In this document: in pieces, positions 19,172 through 31,017 of the stretch
Layout of the letters: each line of letters begins with the position of its first letter
How positions within the stretch are numbered: the stretch's first letter is position 1
Source of the DNA: Ampelocalamus luodianensis
Lineage: Eukaryota > Streptophyta > Magnoliopsida > Poales > Poaceae
Direction: 5' to 3'
Length of the DNA stretch: 64,000 nt
Assembly: GCA_036346255.1 (NCBI GenBank)
Contig: CM070632.1
Location: forward strand, 34,436,657 to 34,500,656
Made by a program: the position numbers and the translations under genes
The notes under the pieces: generated by a model
The model's database searches: none
What the model was told of the DNA's origin: nothing
The model's input: the letters and a program-made list of their open reading frames with translations, nothing else

Positions 19172-21939
19172 TGTGAGACCCCGGGGTATTTAGCTTGTAA
19201 TGCTTAGGCTTCCCTTGACTCTAGCATCACAAACAAAATATCCCGTGCCTCGGGAAAATGTATACTTTCTAGAATTGCAGTATACACACCCTTTTAAAAA
19301 ACATTGCATCAATTCTATACAAGAGCATACAACCGAACTAAAACTTTACAAGCAAAAAACATACATAATAGTTATTACAAAAGGGACCAACCGGTCACAA
19401 GACAAACTAAAAAGCTAGAATAAACAGCGGAAGCAAAATGCCATAAGATGGCTATAAACAAGAGCCAACCGGTTTGCCATACACCCATAAGGCAATCCAT
19501 CGGGCCGCCAAGCTAGTCGTCCACACCGCAGCAAAACTCACAAAAGTCAATCCCCTAGGGATCAACCCCCTCTGCAACAATTAAGCAATGCAAATGAGTA
19601 CAAAAATGTACTCGCAAGACTTACGAGTAACAAACCTAGATATTACTACATACATGCTTTAATCAAAGGAGAAGGCTAAAGGTTCATTTTCAGCATAAAA
19701 CAGATTTTATTTACAATAAGTAATAGATTGAAGGCAGTTTTAACAATATGAATTTTATTTGTTCAAATAACAGCGAGACAATAAGTAGTAACATAAAGAC
19801 ATCCTGGAGATGACTAACCCAATAGCCATCACAACAATAGCACGAATTACCCATTCGTACCACCCACATCAAGTTTTAATTAAAAGGTTGTAGTTTAGTT
19901 CTTACAGGAAATAACCAAGCGCGTCCATAACCTAGGACGAGGCTATTCGAATAGATTTAACCCTGCAGGGGTGTACCAATGTACCCACACTTCAGACCGT
20001 CTTTTTGCCACTAGATCAAGCACACTTCCTTAGGTGTGCCAGCACGGCTAAGGCCTACGAGACATTTCCAATGGATTGTATTAATCAAGAGTCGCACGTA
20101 TGAGGGTTGACCCTTAGTGATCCGTCGGCGACGAAGATCACAAGGACCCCATACGTTGAGTCAGAAACATCGGCCCAGCCGAAGCAACTACGGGTGCTCC
20201 TGGGTATGGAGAACCTAACCGGAACCCATCCCTCTCACCCCAAAATGAATATTTTTCTCATCACTACCACCAGCGACTCATCAATTAATACCTCCCAAAG
20301 TACTAAGTCAAGAGAGGTCACATATCCCTCTAGTGTGGTTAGCATGCAAAATTGCTTGGATCAATGGCGCAAGTAACTCGGTACTTGATGACCTGGGCAC
20401 CATTCCATTCACACCCAAAAGATCACACTATCATGCCAATGTGCCCAAGTCTAAAACATTTTATTTTCAATTTTAGATTTCACAAATAAACAAGGCACAA
20501 GATACTGATCATAAGTAATAACAAGTTTTGTGTGATCAAGGTCATCGACTAAGTCGATAACCGCCCAATTCTACCGGTAACTAAGCATTGCTAAGCATCA
20601 TATCGTAAAGACAATAAAAGAGCATAAATCATTCACCGAACTCTAATTCACCAGTGAGGATATTAACTTAGGGTAGTGGCAGGGGTGAACAATTTCAGAG
20701 AAACCACGCAATAGGATTAGCTACCTCTACACGACAAAATTAACTTTGACACAAAGAAGCATGCATACTTATTCTTTGCAAACAAGATATTAGACTTTAA
20801 AAGTAATAGGAGCAATATGATCAAATGATGCTACATCTGCTTGCCTTGCTGGGGATCACTTGTTTGCTGTAGAGGGTCGCTATCGCAATCAACAATTTCT
20901 TCGGAACCTATCGCAAGAATGAGAAAATCAAATAAAAACGACGAACATCGAAAAAGACTCAAAATTCAGAGTCAACCAAAATCCATGAAATTTATACAGC
21001 AGGTAGAGCATGATTTTAGATAAATTTAACAACAATAATCATTCAATTAGGACTAAGTATGCAAAAGTTATAACCTAAACAATTTCAGTCTGCTGGAAAA
21101 ATCAAAATAAATTGCTTTCTGTTACTGTTTATCGCACAAATTTCCAAAAAGTTTTTGAACATAATTTTTTTTTGGTAGGCAGATAATGACATCCTAAGGT
21201 CAGCAAAATTGGGTTTACTTCATTTGGAGTTAAAATAAATTTATTATGATTTTTCTAAGTTATGAAACAAGGGCATAATTAATTTCAGAGGTAAAGACAT
21301 AATTAAAACCTACCCTACACTAAATCATATTAATACAGGACCCTAACACATTTTAGTTTACTAAATTTGGAGTCACAGTGAATTACTTATGCATTTTTAT
21401 AAGTTTTAATGAATTTTTAGTGTAACCATTCACTATTAATACAAGATAATAATTCTATACGGAAAACTGGGTTCATACACAATTTTAGATTAAAGTTCAG
21501 TTCAGGAGGATAATAACAAAATTTGAATCACTCAAAAAGGAGTTAAAATGAATTAGTTATGAAGTTTTGAAATTTAAAACAATTAACAGTTCACAGATAA
21601 AAGATTTCGGGAATTACTTATTACTAACTCAAAGTGGAAAAACCTGGGCCGTTGATTTGGAATCAAACGGCCCAACGCGAGGGTCGATCGGAACGCGCAC
21701 AGCGCCCCACAGAGTCAACCATTGGATTAGATCCAACGGTCCACAGCGAAGGAGACGTTCGGACTTTTGAACGTCTCAATCAATTTTGGACTGTGGATCT
21801 AAAAGGAATGGCTCAGATCAAGGTTATATTCGGAGGTCCGAAGGTTCACGAGATCTGTGCCACAGATCTAGAAATGACCGGTAAAGGGGATTGGAACGTT
21901 TAGAACTCTAAATGACCCAAGGAAGTCTAGCCCGTTAGA

Positions 21940-22220
21940 TCTAGATCTGACGGTCCAGGTCAACCCGGGGAGGTCTTAAAGGTTAGATCTACAAGAGGAG
22001 GTTCTAGACGGCCAAGATCTCCAGAAGGAGGTCCTGAATGGCTAAGATCTCACCGAGGGAGGTCCTAATGGCTCAGATCTCCAATAGGAGGTCCTAGGCG
22101 ATAAGATCTAACGGATGGGAGGTCCTGGACAGTTAAGATCCACACAAAGGATGTCTTAACGGCTCAAGATCTACCTAGGGTGGTCTGGACGACTAAGATC
22201 CACCCGAGGAGGTCCTATGG
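21940..22220. repeat. Degenerate minisatellite in the solo LTR
   Basis: About eight or nine imperfect units of roughly 32-36 bp share the pattern AAGATCTxxxxxxxGGAGGTCCTxxAxGGCT. Examples begin near 21970, 22010, 22043, 22075 and 22105. Confidence 0.75.
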
Positions 22221-22240
22221 GTTAGCTTTTCAGAAGTTCA

Positions 22241-22390
22241 AGGGATGGTCTTTTGCAACGAGGACCCCGAGGGAGGTCTTTGGGGTTGTTTTTGCAAAAA
22301 GGCCAGGAGGTGGTCTTTTGCAAAGAGGACCCCGAGGGAGGTCTTTGGGGTTGTTTTTGCAAAAAGGCCAGGGGGTGGTCTTTTGCAAAA
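22241..22390. repeat. 65-bp tandem duplication in the solo LTR
   Basis: Two nearly identical 65-bp units begin AGGACCCCGAGGGAGGTCTT at 22261 and 22326. Partial units precede (22241) and follow. The unit ends with GGTGGTCTTTTGCAAA. Confidence 0.9.
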
Positions 22391-24093
22391 ACGACCGAGG
22401 GAGAGGTCGTGAGACCGAGACTCAAGGCGCGGGGCCCACAAGTAAGTGACTCAAAAGCTAGCTTAGGACAGCCATTAAATGCTTAAGCAATGATTAGCAT
22501 TTAATAATCAGATCTTTGTCCTAAATTGACAACGCACAGTGCATAAACAAGGGCTTGCCGCCGGTGATGAGAACCTCGCCGGCGCCAACCAAGGGCACCA
22601 CTAAGTGCACAATAGCATTGTGCACCCATTGGGACCACTCACGACAGCGACGACGGCCTAGAACACCGGTGAGTCGGAGAAGAACGACGGCGACAAGCAT
22701 GACCGAAAGTGAAAACAGCAAATAGCTCCGCCGCAGTCCAAGAAATCGAGTGCCAAGCTTCTAGGGACTAACAAGAAGCTACCTTAGCACTGGAGAGCTT
22801 CAAAGGAAGTCGGAGAAGCTTTGGCGTCAGAGAATCTCACCGGAGCTAAGAAATAATGTGCGGAGAAGATAGCCTGAGCAAAAAGGGAACCACCATGGTA
22901 AATATAGCTTCATTAAGGCCCATAGATGGTCCATGAGCATTCAATTGAAGAACGAAGCAACTTACCGGAGTTGGGGAAGAAGGGGATGAACTTCGGTCGA
23001 GAGAGATCCAAGTCAAAATCATCCAAATCCTGTGAAGGCAACTCAAAATTGAATTAGGGGATTAGATTATGGTGATGAGAGGCGCAAGGTGGAGCAAAAG
23101 ATTGACAAAAAGGACCCTCAGAGCACTGCCGTCGCCGAGGAGCTCCAAGGTCCAACAATGACGAAAAGGGGGCTCTCTGGTGCTTTGAGCTCAGCAAGCA
23201 GAGATGGAGTTAGAGTTAACAAGGGTGCGAAAAGGAATACAAAGGAGGCTCAATGGCTACTTATAGCCGAAGGAACAAGGAAGAGAGCAACGACAACTCC
23301 ACGGTGGTCAAGCCTGCCATGGACACACTGAGGAGATAGGAGTAGGTAGAAGGATGACTTTGGGGGCGAAAAGTACTGGCGCGCATTAAATGATCATCGC
23401 AAAGAGCCATTGAAGGACTCCATGGAGGTGACAAGGCACTGCAAAAACCTCACTCGTGCTCTGCCATGGCGCACGCGTGCACGAAGAAGATGATGACCAG
23501 GTCCAGTGGTCCCACCTGTCAACGACACAAAGCCAAAGTGGTCCGAGCACGAGTGCAGTTAAGCGGTTGGATCAAGTCAAGTGGCTCGGGTCTGACTCGA
23601 ACCCAACAGGACTTGACTAAGGTTTTGAAAAACATCTGAAACTTTGAGGGATATTTAGAGGTAGCAAACTAACTCCAAAAATTCTGAAATTTTTACAGGA
23701 GAGTGTTGACTCGAGGATTGACCTTGTGTAAAATTTCCAGAAGTTTTTATGTACAACATATTTCCCTAAAAAATTCTTCAAGGTTTTGAGTTAGGGTTTG
23801 ACCAAGGGTCAACAGGTTTGACTAGCCTCTTAAAGTATTCAAACAATTTCTAAAAATTTTGAAATTTTTCAGAGGAGTCACACAACCTAGGAAAAATAGT
23901 TCCAGGGAGTTGAACACAAGATTTTCAACAAAGAGGTTATGACTTTAGTCAAATGTGAGATTTAGGTTTTTTATTTCCCACGATTCCTTTACAGGAATTA
24001 CAGAAAAGCTCAAAAACTTCAATATGCAAGAAAAGTTTTAATTTCTACACATTTTTTTACATTTAAAATACAAGCCAAGATTTGGGAGTTACA

Positions 24094-24203
24094 ATCCCCT
24101 CATCCCCTTTAACTAGGCCGAGTGGGGGTCGGGCTGAAAGTAAGAGGCCAAGATGAAAGAAAAAGGCCGGGCTGGCCTAACAGAACTTCAAAAAAAAAAT
24201 CGG
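24094..24203 (-). mobile_element. GC-rich LTR-like block, part 2
   Basis: This is the right-hand remainder of the block split by the solo LTR. On the minus strand it starts at TGTTAGGCCAGCCCGG near 24203. A TTAAAGGGG stretch near 24110 could be a TATA-like element. No polypurine tract lies beside it. Confidence 0.45.
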
Positions 24204-24880
24204 GAGAAAAAGAAAAATCTTGAATTTTTGCAAATAAACCCTTGAAATTCTAAAAATTATGAGGAAATATTTTGGGAAAGAAATTCTTGCAGAATAACCC
24301 CTCAGAAATTGAAAAATTACGCTAAAAAAATTCTCAGAACTGAAAATTCACGATTTAGCCCCTCGAAATTGCAGAATTCACCGAAAATTCATATTCCAGC
24401 AGAATAGGGCCTCAGGAATTCATTTTTTGAATAATTTTGAACTTTTGAAGCATTTTTAACTTTGTTATTATTATTTCTATACAATTTATTTATTGTATTT
24501 TCTATTTTGATTATCTGTGATTGTTTATATTGCTTTTAATCACTAAAAATAGCAGTAAATCATAATTTATATTGCTTTTAATCACTAAAAATAGCAGTAA
24601 ATCATAAAAAATGCACATAAAAATACGGGATCACAAACCGGGAGTTTGAAGAACATTATGGGAATTTTGCAATCATGTTGTGCATATTACTAGAAGTAAT
24701 CTTATGAACTCTTTGCATGAATATAAAGATAACTGGCATCATGAAACAAGAGTTCAAAGAACTGACCCAGCATGGTCAGAATTTATACATAATTTGTACC
24801 AGTCTTCAATTCTGTGGTAATGTAATCACGGATGAGTAGAAGATTGAAAAGACACTCTCTACCTTTCACCCGAATGTGGG
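24204..24880. other. AT-rich non-coding stretch with a 42-bp tandem duplication
   Basis: No convincing frame is present. Two identical 42-bp units (TTTATATTGCTTTTAATCAC...) lie at 24524-24565 and 24566-24607. This stretch may be the leader of the copia element that follows, but no primer-binding site or 5' LTR is visible. Confidence 0.6.
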
Positions 24881-24933
24881 GTAATTCTCACGCAACTATC
24901 ATCAAGACGGCTACAAGGAGTATGCCGAATTAA

Positions 24934-26068
24934 TTGACATCATGCAAGTTGCGGAAAGCTCAAGATGATGTTCTAAGGAAGAACTATATTTCACAGCCAC
25001 CTAGTAGCAATGTTGGCTATGAAGCCAGTGCTACCAGCTACAAGGTGATGAAGCCTCTCACGAAGGAGAGGGGCAAGAAGGGTAAGGTTGTGGGTCGCAC
25101 GTTATTGATGCTTTCCAGTCTAAGAAGAAGGGCATAGCACAGCATGAGGCACACATCGGTATTGTAGGCACAGAGGATCCACATCTATTAGTTGCACTCA
25201 TAGATGTGGAGAGCCTAGTAGCAGTCCCCATCATCCCTCCTTTGGACATCGCAGTGACCGCAGCCGTAGTTGCTCAAGAGGAGAAGATCGCCATGGAGCA
25301 GATTGAGGCAGAAGTTTCTAAATACTTCGCCGATTCGATCTAGTGCACGCATTGCACTTGGATCTTTTATAGCAACTTGCAGTTTGTAATTGAAGCAGAA
25401 TATTGAATTATTTTATTCTTTGAATAATGGTTGTAAGCTCTAGAAGAGCAAATCATTAAATTCTCATGAGTCTTGCAAGGCTTATTTTCTCGTATTTATA
25501 ATAGCAAATTATGTTCTGATATTTGAAGTATTTTATTTGTGTGTTGCTTGCTTCCTGCTGCATAATAAAAAAAGTACCTTATATTAGAATGCATGTGGCG
25601 CCCTATGGAGGAAGTGTGCTTAGCAGGTAGTGACACAATGAGTACCATCTTGAGAGAGATGAAATTCTTTCAGTCATCAGCAATAATGCTAGTAGTCTTA
25701 CGACAATCTCAGGCAGCGATACTTGTATAATAGGCTCAGGAAGGACCGTAATTATACTCCCGATGGGCACAACTTTTGTCATTAAAGAAGCCTTATTGTA
25801 CCCAGAATCGACAAGAACTCTCAAGGATATTCGTGCTAACGATTTCCACATAGAGACTGAAGAAGAGTATGGTAAGAAATACCAACTCATTACAAAGTGT
25901 GAAGAAAGTAGAAAAATGGTATTAGAACGACTTCCTTCATTTGAAACTGGGCTATATTACACTAATATTAAGGCACCTGCAGCCTATACTGCCCTAAAAA
26001 CTATATTTAGAAGCTTTGAACTTTTCTATCTCCGCATGATAGATTATGCCACCCAGGTCTTAGGATGA
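24934..26068 (+). pseudogene. Copia element 2 gag and pre-integrase region
   Basis: The first piece (24934-25137) is a Lys/Ser-rich C-terminal Gag fragment. A later piece (25763-26068) contains L-Y-P-E-S-T-R-T-L and the G-L-Y-Y-T-N-I-K region usual between protease and integrase. Several stops lie between. The zinc knuckle and the protease active site are not clearly preserved. Confidence 0.6.
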
Positions 26069-26112
26069 TGAGAATTATAATTAACAATTCATAGAGACAT
26101 AATGTCAATGTA

Positions 26113-26691
26113 ATGAATTTTCCTAATCAGGAAGATTTTATGTGCCCCGCTTATGCCACCGGAAAATTAATTACTAGACCTTCTGCTCTGAAAGCGAATG
26201 ATGAAGTCCCTACACTATTGGACCGTATCCAGGGAGATATTTGCGGTCCTATACAGCCCATGTCAGGACCATTTAGGTATTTTATGGTACTCATCGATGC
26301 TTCCTCGAAATGGTCGTATGTATGTTTATTGTCTACGAGAAACTACGCTTTTGTATAGCTAATCTCGCAGATAATTAAAATTAAAAATAATTTCTCTGAT
26401 CATCATATGAAGTCCACCAGAATGGACAACGATGAAGAATTTACTTTAAAGGCATTTGATGATTATTGTATGGCAATAGGAATTAAAGCTGAACATTCTG
26501 TATCTCATGTCCACACCCAGAATGGACTAGGAGAGGCATTAACTAAAAGGATTAAATTTATTGCCCGACCACCTTTGAAGAATTGTAATTTACCAACTGC
26601 ATGTTGGGGACACGTAGTCCTGCATGCAGCAACTCTCATTAATTTTAGTCCACTGGCATATAACATCTATCCACCTATACAACTAGCGTAA
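26113..26691 (+). pseudogene. Copia element 2 integrase
   Basis: Two frames (26113-26358 and 26407-26691) carry the integrase core: L-D-R-I-Q-G-D-I-C-G-P, then V-L-I-D-A-S-S-K-W-S with the first Asp. Next come M-K-S-T-R-M-D-N-D-E-E-F with the second Asp, and Q-N-G-L-G-E-A-L-T-K-R-I, the position of the catalytic Glu. A TAG at about 26356 separates them. Confidence 0.8.
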
Positions 26692-27008
26692 GGGTCAGCA
26701 CCGAAAATTTCTCATCTTTGAAGATTTGCTTACAAGGTTTATGTACCTATACTACCACCACAATGAACTGCAATGGATCCTCTCCAAAAGTCTGGGATAT
26801 ACATTGGTTATGAGACAACATCCATAATCAGGTATTTGGACCCCATGACTGGAGATTTGCATGCAGTCCGCTTCGCTAATAGCATTTGATAAGGATTGTT
26901 TCCCATCATTAGGGAAGGAAATCAACCACTTGATGAAAATATCAGAAAATAAAATGGCAATCCACGAGAATCCATATACATGATCCACGCACTAGTAAAG
27001 CAAATAGA

Positions 27009-27242
27009 GAAGTCCAGAAGATAATTGAAGTCTAGAAGACAATTAAAGTCCAGAAGATAAGAGAAGTCCAGAAGATAAGAGAAGTCTAGAAGATAAGAGA
27101 AGTCCAGAAGATAAGAGAAGTCTAGAAGACAATTAAAGTCCAAAAGATAAGAAAAGTCCAGAAGATAAGAGAAGTCCAGAAGATAAGAGAAGTCTAGAAG
27201 ATAATTGAAGTCTAGAAGACAATTGAAGTCTAGAAGATAATT
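27009..27242. repeat. 18-bp minisatellite between integrase and reverse transcriptase
   Basis: About 13 copies of an 18-bp unit, GAAGTCCAGAAGATAAGA, vary mainly as CCAG/CTAG and AAGA/ATTG/CAATT. Because 18 is a multiple of three the array stays open on the minus strand as a six-residue repeat (Y-L-L-D-F-S), while the plus frame has many stops. It lies in the spacer of the decayed copia polyprotein. Confidence 0.9.
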
Positions 27243-28111
27243 GATTTGCAAGCATCAGCGAATTAACTGTCTGACCACTTTAGTGATTTGAAGAGCGTAA
27301 CCAAGTCGCATGTGTCTGCACGTAATGCACTGGAGAGGGCTGAAATACCGATGAAGGTATCTCTAACCCCGTCCTAAGACCTCAGAAAAGGATGAGAACT
27401 CTGGCCCATCGAATCCGAAGTAACCGAGGACGCTTGGTGAAAAAAGGATAAGAAGGACTTGACGCAGCCGATCACCGAAGTTCTCCAGAACCAAAAGGGG
27501 AGCCAGTTGAGCTTTGGCACTAGTATGGAACCTTCAGAAAAAGACATATCAAAATTGAACATCCCCATGAAGAGAGACATCAGCATGGATGTGTGCGCAC
27601 ACATCAAAGATGGAAAACTAAAGGGATTTGCCCCCACAATTGGAAGCAGCGATAAGTAAGTAGAAGCATTAGAAGAATCACCTCTTGAAGAAATAGATAT
27701 AAACTTTGTGACCTGGGAGAATCTATGAATAAGACAACAGCCAATGTAGATATTGATTTTGCAAAAAAATTTGCCATAATCATCGATCTTGATCTAGAGC
27801 CTGCATCGCTCACTGAATATAAGAAAAGATCAGATTGAGAAGATTGAAAGAAGGCAATAGAAACAGAATTATTTTCTCTAAATAAAAGAGAGATGTTTGG
27901 GCCTATAAGCCGCACGGCTCCCCATGTGCACCCCGTAGGGCATAAGTGGGTATTTGTTCGAAAGAGAAATAAAAATAAGCAAGTCTCTTTGCACAAGGTT
28001 TCACTCAACGTTTAGGAGATGATTATGAAGAAACCTATTCCCTGGTCATGGGCGGAACCACCCTTTAGATATTTAATCTCAATGGCAGTGAACTTGAATT
28101 TATAAATAAAA

Positions 28112-28817
28112 TTGATGGATGTGGTAACTGCATACCTTTATGAAAATTTGGATTCAAATATTTATATAAACATACCTGAATGTATCCCTGTCTCAAACCA
28201 AGACAGAGCAAATAGAAATCTGCACAGTGTGAAACTCAGAAAATCACTATACGGACTTAAGCAATCAGACAGGATGTGGTATAATCGCTTGAAGCGTCTT
28301 TCTATGCAAGAAAAGCTACACGAACAATGAGAATAATTCCTGTGTATTTATACAACGATCCTATAATGGATTTTGTATAATCTCAGTGTATGAAGATGAT
28401 CTGAATATTATTGAAACCCTGAAAGGTATTAAGAAAGCAAGCTCTTACTTGGAGTCGGAGTTTGAAATGAAATATTTGGGTAAAACCAAATATTGCCTAG
28501 GCTTGCAGCTTGAGCATGCCCCTAAAGGGATTTTAGTGTATGAGTCAACCTACACTCAGAAGGTGTTAGAAATGTTTGGTTTTAAAAATGCATACCCTTC
28601 GAAAGTGCCAATAATCGGAAGGTCCTTGCAGCAAGACAAGGACCCATACAGACCCAAAGAAGAGGGGGAGGAAGTTCTGGGACCGGAATTCCCATACTTA
28701 AGTACAATAGGAGCACTTATGTATTTAGCAAACTGTACTAGATCGAACATTGCATTTGTTGTGAACCTATTAGCAAGGAATAGTGTAGAACCTACCAAAG
28801 GCATTGGCAGGGAATGA
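28112..28817 (+). pseudogene. Copia element 2 reverse transcriptase
   Basis: The frames contain D-V-V-T-A-Y-L-Y-E-N-L-D (palm Asp), S-L-Y-G-L-K-Q-S-D-R-M-W-Y and K-Y-C-L-G-L-Q-L-E-H-A. The catalytic box reads Y-E-D-D at 28389-28400 where copia enzymes have Y-V-D-D. A TGA at about 28328 interrupts the frame. An inactive remnant is expected. Confidence 0.85.
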
Positions 28818-29037
28818 AGGACATCTTCCGATACCACCAAGTAAGCAAAGAACTTGGACAGTTCTACAGAAAGAACCAAGACCTAACTATGAATAGCTAT
28901 GCAGATGCCGAGTATCTGTCGGACCCGTATACAGCCAAATCGTAAACATGCTATGAACTCCTATGTGGTGGAACTGTAATTTTATGAAAATCGTCTAAGC
29001 AATATTTTGTATCAACTTCAACGAACCACTAGGAAAT

Positions 29038-29383
29038 CATAGCACTGTACGAGGCCTCGCGAGAATGTTCTTGGCTTCGGCGGATGATTCACCACATCTA
29101 GTAGTCATGTGGATTGAATACCGTGCAAACCCTCACTATTATCTATGAACATAATGCAACTTGTGTTGTACAAGTGCAGGTGGGTTATGTGAAGAGTCAT
29201 CTCACAAAGAATATCAACTCCAAGTTCTTCTATGCTCATGAATTGCAAAAGATGAATGAAATTAAAGTACTACATACTAAGTCATGTGAAAATCTTGCAG
29301 ATTTATTCACTAAGTCACTTCCAGCGTCTAGTTTTGAAAGATGCATACATGGAATTGGAATGATGAGACTTAGAGAAGTGTAG
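29038..29383 (+). pseudogene. Copia element 2 RNase H end
   Basis: The end of the polyprotein is recognisable from A-L-Y-E-A-S-R-E at about 29045 and from K-V-L-H-T-K-S-C-E-N-L-A-D-L-F-T-K-S-L-P, the conserved copia C-terminus. It ends with a TAG at 29381-29383. A purine tract follows at once. Confidence 0.8.
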
Positions 29384-29647
29384 AATTCAGGGGGAGAATC
29401 TTCACAAACTAATTATTGAAGCTTGATCACGAAGATCAAGTACCCAAAGAATAAATCCTGGAGATTAATTAAAATTGGTTAGATTGTACTTTTTTTTCCC
29501 TTGGCGAGTTTTTCTAAAGTTTCTCGACTAAAGTTTTTAATGAGGCAATTCGTGCAGCATGGCAGAACGTGTTTCATGTACTCTTTCTCCAAATTTTTCC
29601 CAGTGGGTTTTTATGGAGTTTTGATGAGACATAAATATGACGGATGA

Positions 29648-29658
29648 GTGTCCAAGGG
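29648..29658 (+). promoter_or_regulatory. Copia element 2 polypurine tract
   Basis: CCAAGGGGGAG precedes TGTTAAGAAATC, the usual copia arrangement for the start of a 3' LTR. Confidence 0.75.
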
Positions 29659-30720
29659 GGAGTGTTAAGAAATCGGGCCCAGGCCAAGCAGGCCTAGCCC
29701 ATGATGGGGTAGGGCTTCCCCTACCCCTGTGCATTGCTAGGCGACGACTTCCATGGGAGGCTAAGGTGGCGGGGGCTCCTATGGAGCGGGGCGCGGCAGT
29801 TCAAGTGGCCGACGGGGAGGGGGGGTACCGCCTCGAGCGGGGCGCGTGGGGGCCGAGCCAGCGTGGGGTGCCACTTCGAGCGGCGACTGCTCACGCACGC
29901 ACGAGCCCGTGCGAAGGCTCGAGCGGGAGCGGCGCATACGGGCGGCGGAGGTGGGGCCAGCGCCTTCTAGGTGCCAGTGCTTCAAATGGTGGCGGCCGGT
30001 GCTTCAAGCCGGCCATGGTGGCGCGAGGAGGCGGTCGTGCGACGGCGCGAGAAGGTGGCCGCCGTGTGGGGCAGCTCGGGTGGAGGCGGAGCTGCGCCGG
30101 CGGTGGCCGTGTGGGGCAACGGCGACCCCCCTTGCTCCTTCCCTTTTTTTTCTTTTTTTTTCTTTTTCTTTGGGTGATGTATGGCCGGCAGCCGCTCCAT
30201 GCCGGCGAGTGCGCGCGTGGGAGGTGGTCAGCGGCTTCGGGCGACCGGAGCTCAATGCGAAACAAGGTGCGGTGGTATGCCTGCGAAGCGGCCTCGTGTG
30301 AGCGCGCTTCAAGGCACGGTACGCTCGTGCGGGGCGGGGCCGGTGGTGGCCTTGCGGGGCCATCGCGGCCGTGCGATGGCCATTCGACACGGCAAGGGGT
30401 GGTGCGGCCGTGCTACACCAGCGACGCCCCCCTTTTTCTGGTGCATGCGGCCGGTGGTTTGGTTGTGTAGGCCCGGCGCGAATTGTACGCGTGGGTGGCG
30501 GCTCCGGCGGCGCCATGCAGGGAGGCGGCCGTGCCAGAGGCTTCAAGCCTCCCCCCTTTTCTTTTTCATTGCTTCCTTCGTTGTCGTGGCAATGCGGCGG
30601 CTCTAGGCTGTGGAGGCTCCGGCTGCGGGCCTGCGGCAATGGGGGAACCCATGCGATAGGAGTGGCGCTGCGGGAGCCGGTGGCGACGTGGCTTCAGGCC
30701 AACGCTATTGGCCAACGGTT
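29659..30720 (+). mobile_element. GC-rich block at the copia 3' end (possible LTR)
   Basis: It begins TGTTAAGAAATCGGGCCC right after a polypurine tract, as a copia 3' LTR would. It then becomes very GC-rich, with long compositional frames on both strands and a T-rich run at about 30145-30172. The same kind of block lies at 18446-24203 in reverse. Alternatively, part of it is the leader of the reverse-oriented copia element whose LTR is at 31018-31274. The right edge is not defined. Confidence 0.45.
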
Positions 30721-31004
30721 TCAGATCGTGATTTTTTTTCATGCAATTACTATACATATAATTCATATGTGATGCGATGCAAATGCAATGTAGTGCAATC
30801 AACATTCGTTCTTTAATGCAATCTACCGATCGACATTGTGCTGACGATTTCAAGTCTTCTCGCGGTAGATTAGAATGAATTTGCACCGTAGAAAAAAAAA
30901 TCTAGAAAGAAAATTTGCAGAATTTAAAGCGATCTAGAAAGTACGATTCAATCTACGAGTGTCGTTCATCGACGGTTACCTTTTTGATGCGAGGAGAGTC
31001 GATC
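30721..31004 (-). other. Leader of the minus-strand copia element
   Basis: An AT-rich stretch with no convincing frame. Read on the minus strand it leads from the primer-binding site into the GC-rich block. It would be the untranslated leader if the block belongs to that element. Confidence 0.4.
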
Positions 31005-31017
31005 ATGCTGATAACGT
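31005..31017 (-). promoter_or_regulatory. Copia primer-binding site (minus strand)
   Basis: CGTTATCAGCATG on the minus strand abuts the LTR end and resembles the TATCAGxxC form of copia primer-binding sites. Confidence 0.7.

Larger units (their letters stand above)
19172..24093 (+). mobile_element. Solo LTR of 4.9 kb, gypsy type
   Basis: The segment starts TGTGAGACCCCGGGG and ends GGGAGTTACA, with TG and CA termini. It is bounded by a perfect 5-bp duplication ATCCC (19167-19171 and 24094-24098). No gag or pol frames and no internal terminal repeat are present, so it is best read as a solo LTR. A related 4.5-kb unit lies at 46364-50903: both start TGTGAG(G)ACCCC, end GGGAGTTACA, and share CATAACCTAGGACGAGGCTA (about 19928 and 47167). 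Very long LTRs of this kind occur in grass chromovirus-like (Tekay/Del) gypsy elements; the lineage is inferred. Confidence 0.8.
24880..29658 (+). mobile_element. Decayed copia element 2
   Basis: Plus-strand copia gag, protease/integrase, reverse transcriptase and RNase H pieces occur in normal order from about 24930 to 29383, all broken by stops and frame shifts. Downstream is a typical copia 3' end: an internal purine tract (CAGGGGGAGA, about 29390), the stretch TTAATGAGGC near 29540, and CCAAGGGGGAGTG (29648-29660) where the 3' LTR should begin. The 5' LTR is not recognisable. Confidence 0.85.

Noticed and set aside
18467..19207. Long plus-strand ORF of 246 codons rich in Pro, Arg, His and Ala
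   Set aside because: Frames of similar length and composition are open on both strands over the same GC-rich DNA, and no domain is recognisable. It is compositional, within an LTR-like block.
27009..27242. CRISPR-like array
   Set aside because: The 18-bp units are directly adjacent, with no unique spacers, in a plant retrotransposon. It is a minisatellite.
26922..27251. Minus-strand protein with repeated Y-L-L-D-F-S
   Set aside because: The open frame is forced by an 18-bp unit and starts and ends with the repeat array. There is no supporting upstream context.
29637..30639. Overlapping ORFs of up to 277 codons on both strands
   Set aside because: The GC-rich LTR or leader sequence has few stop codons. 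Low-complexity content and lack of any motif argue against a gene.
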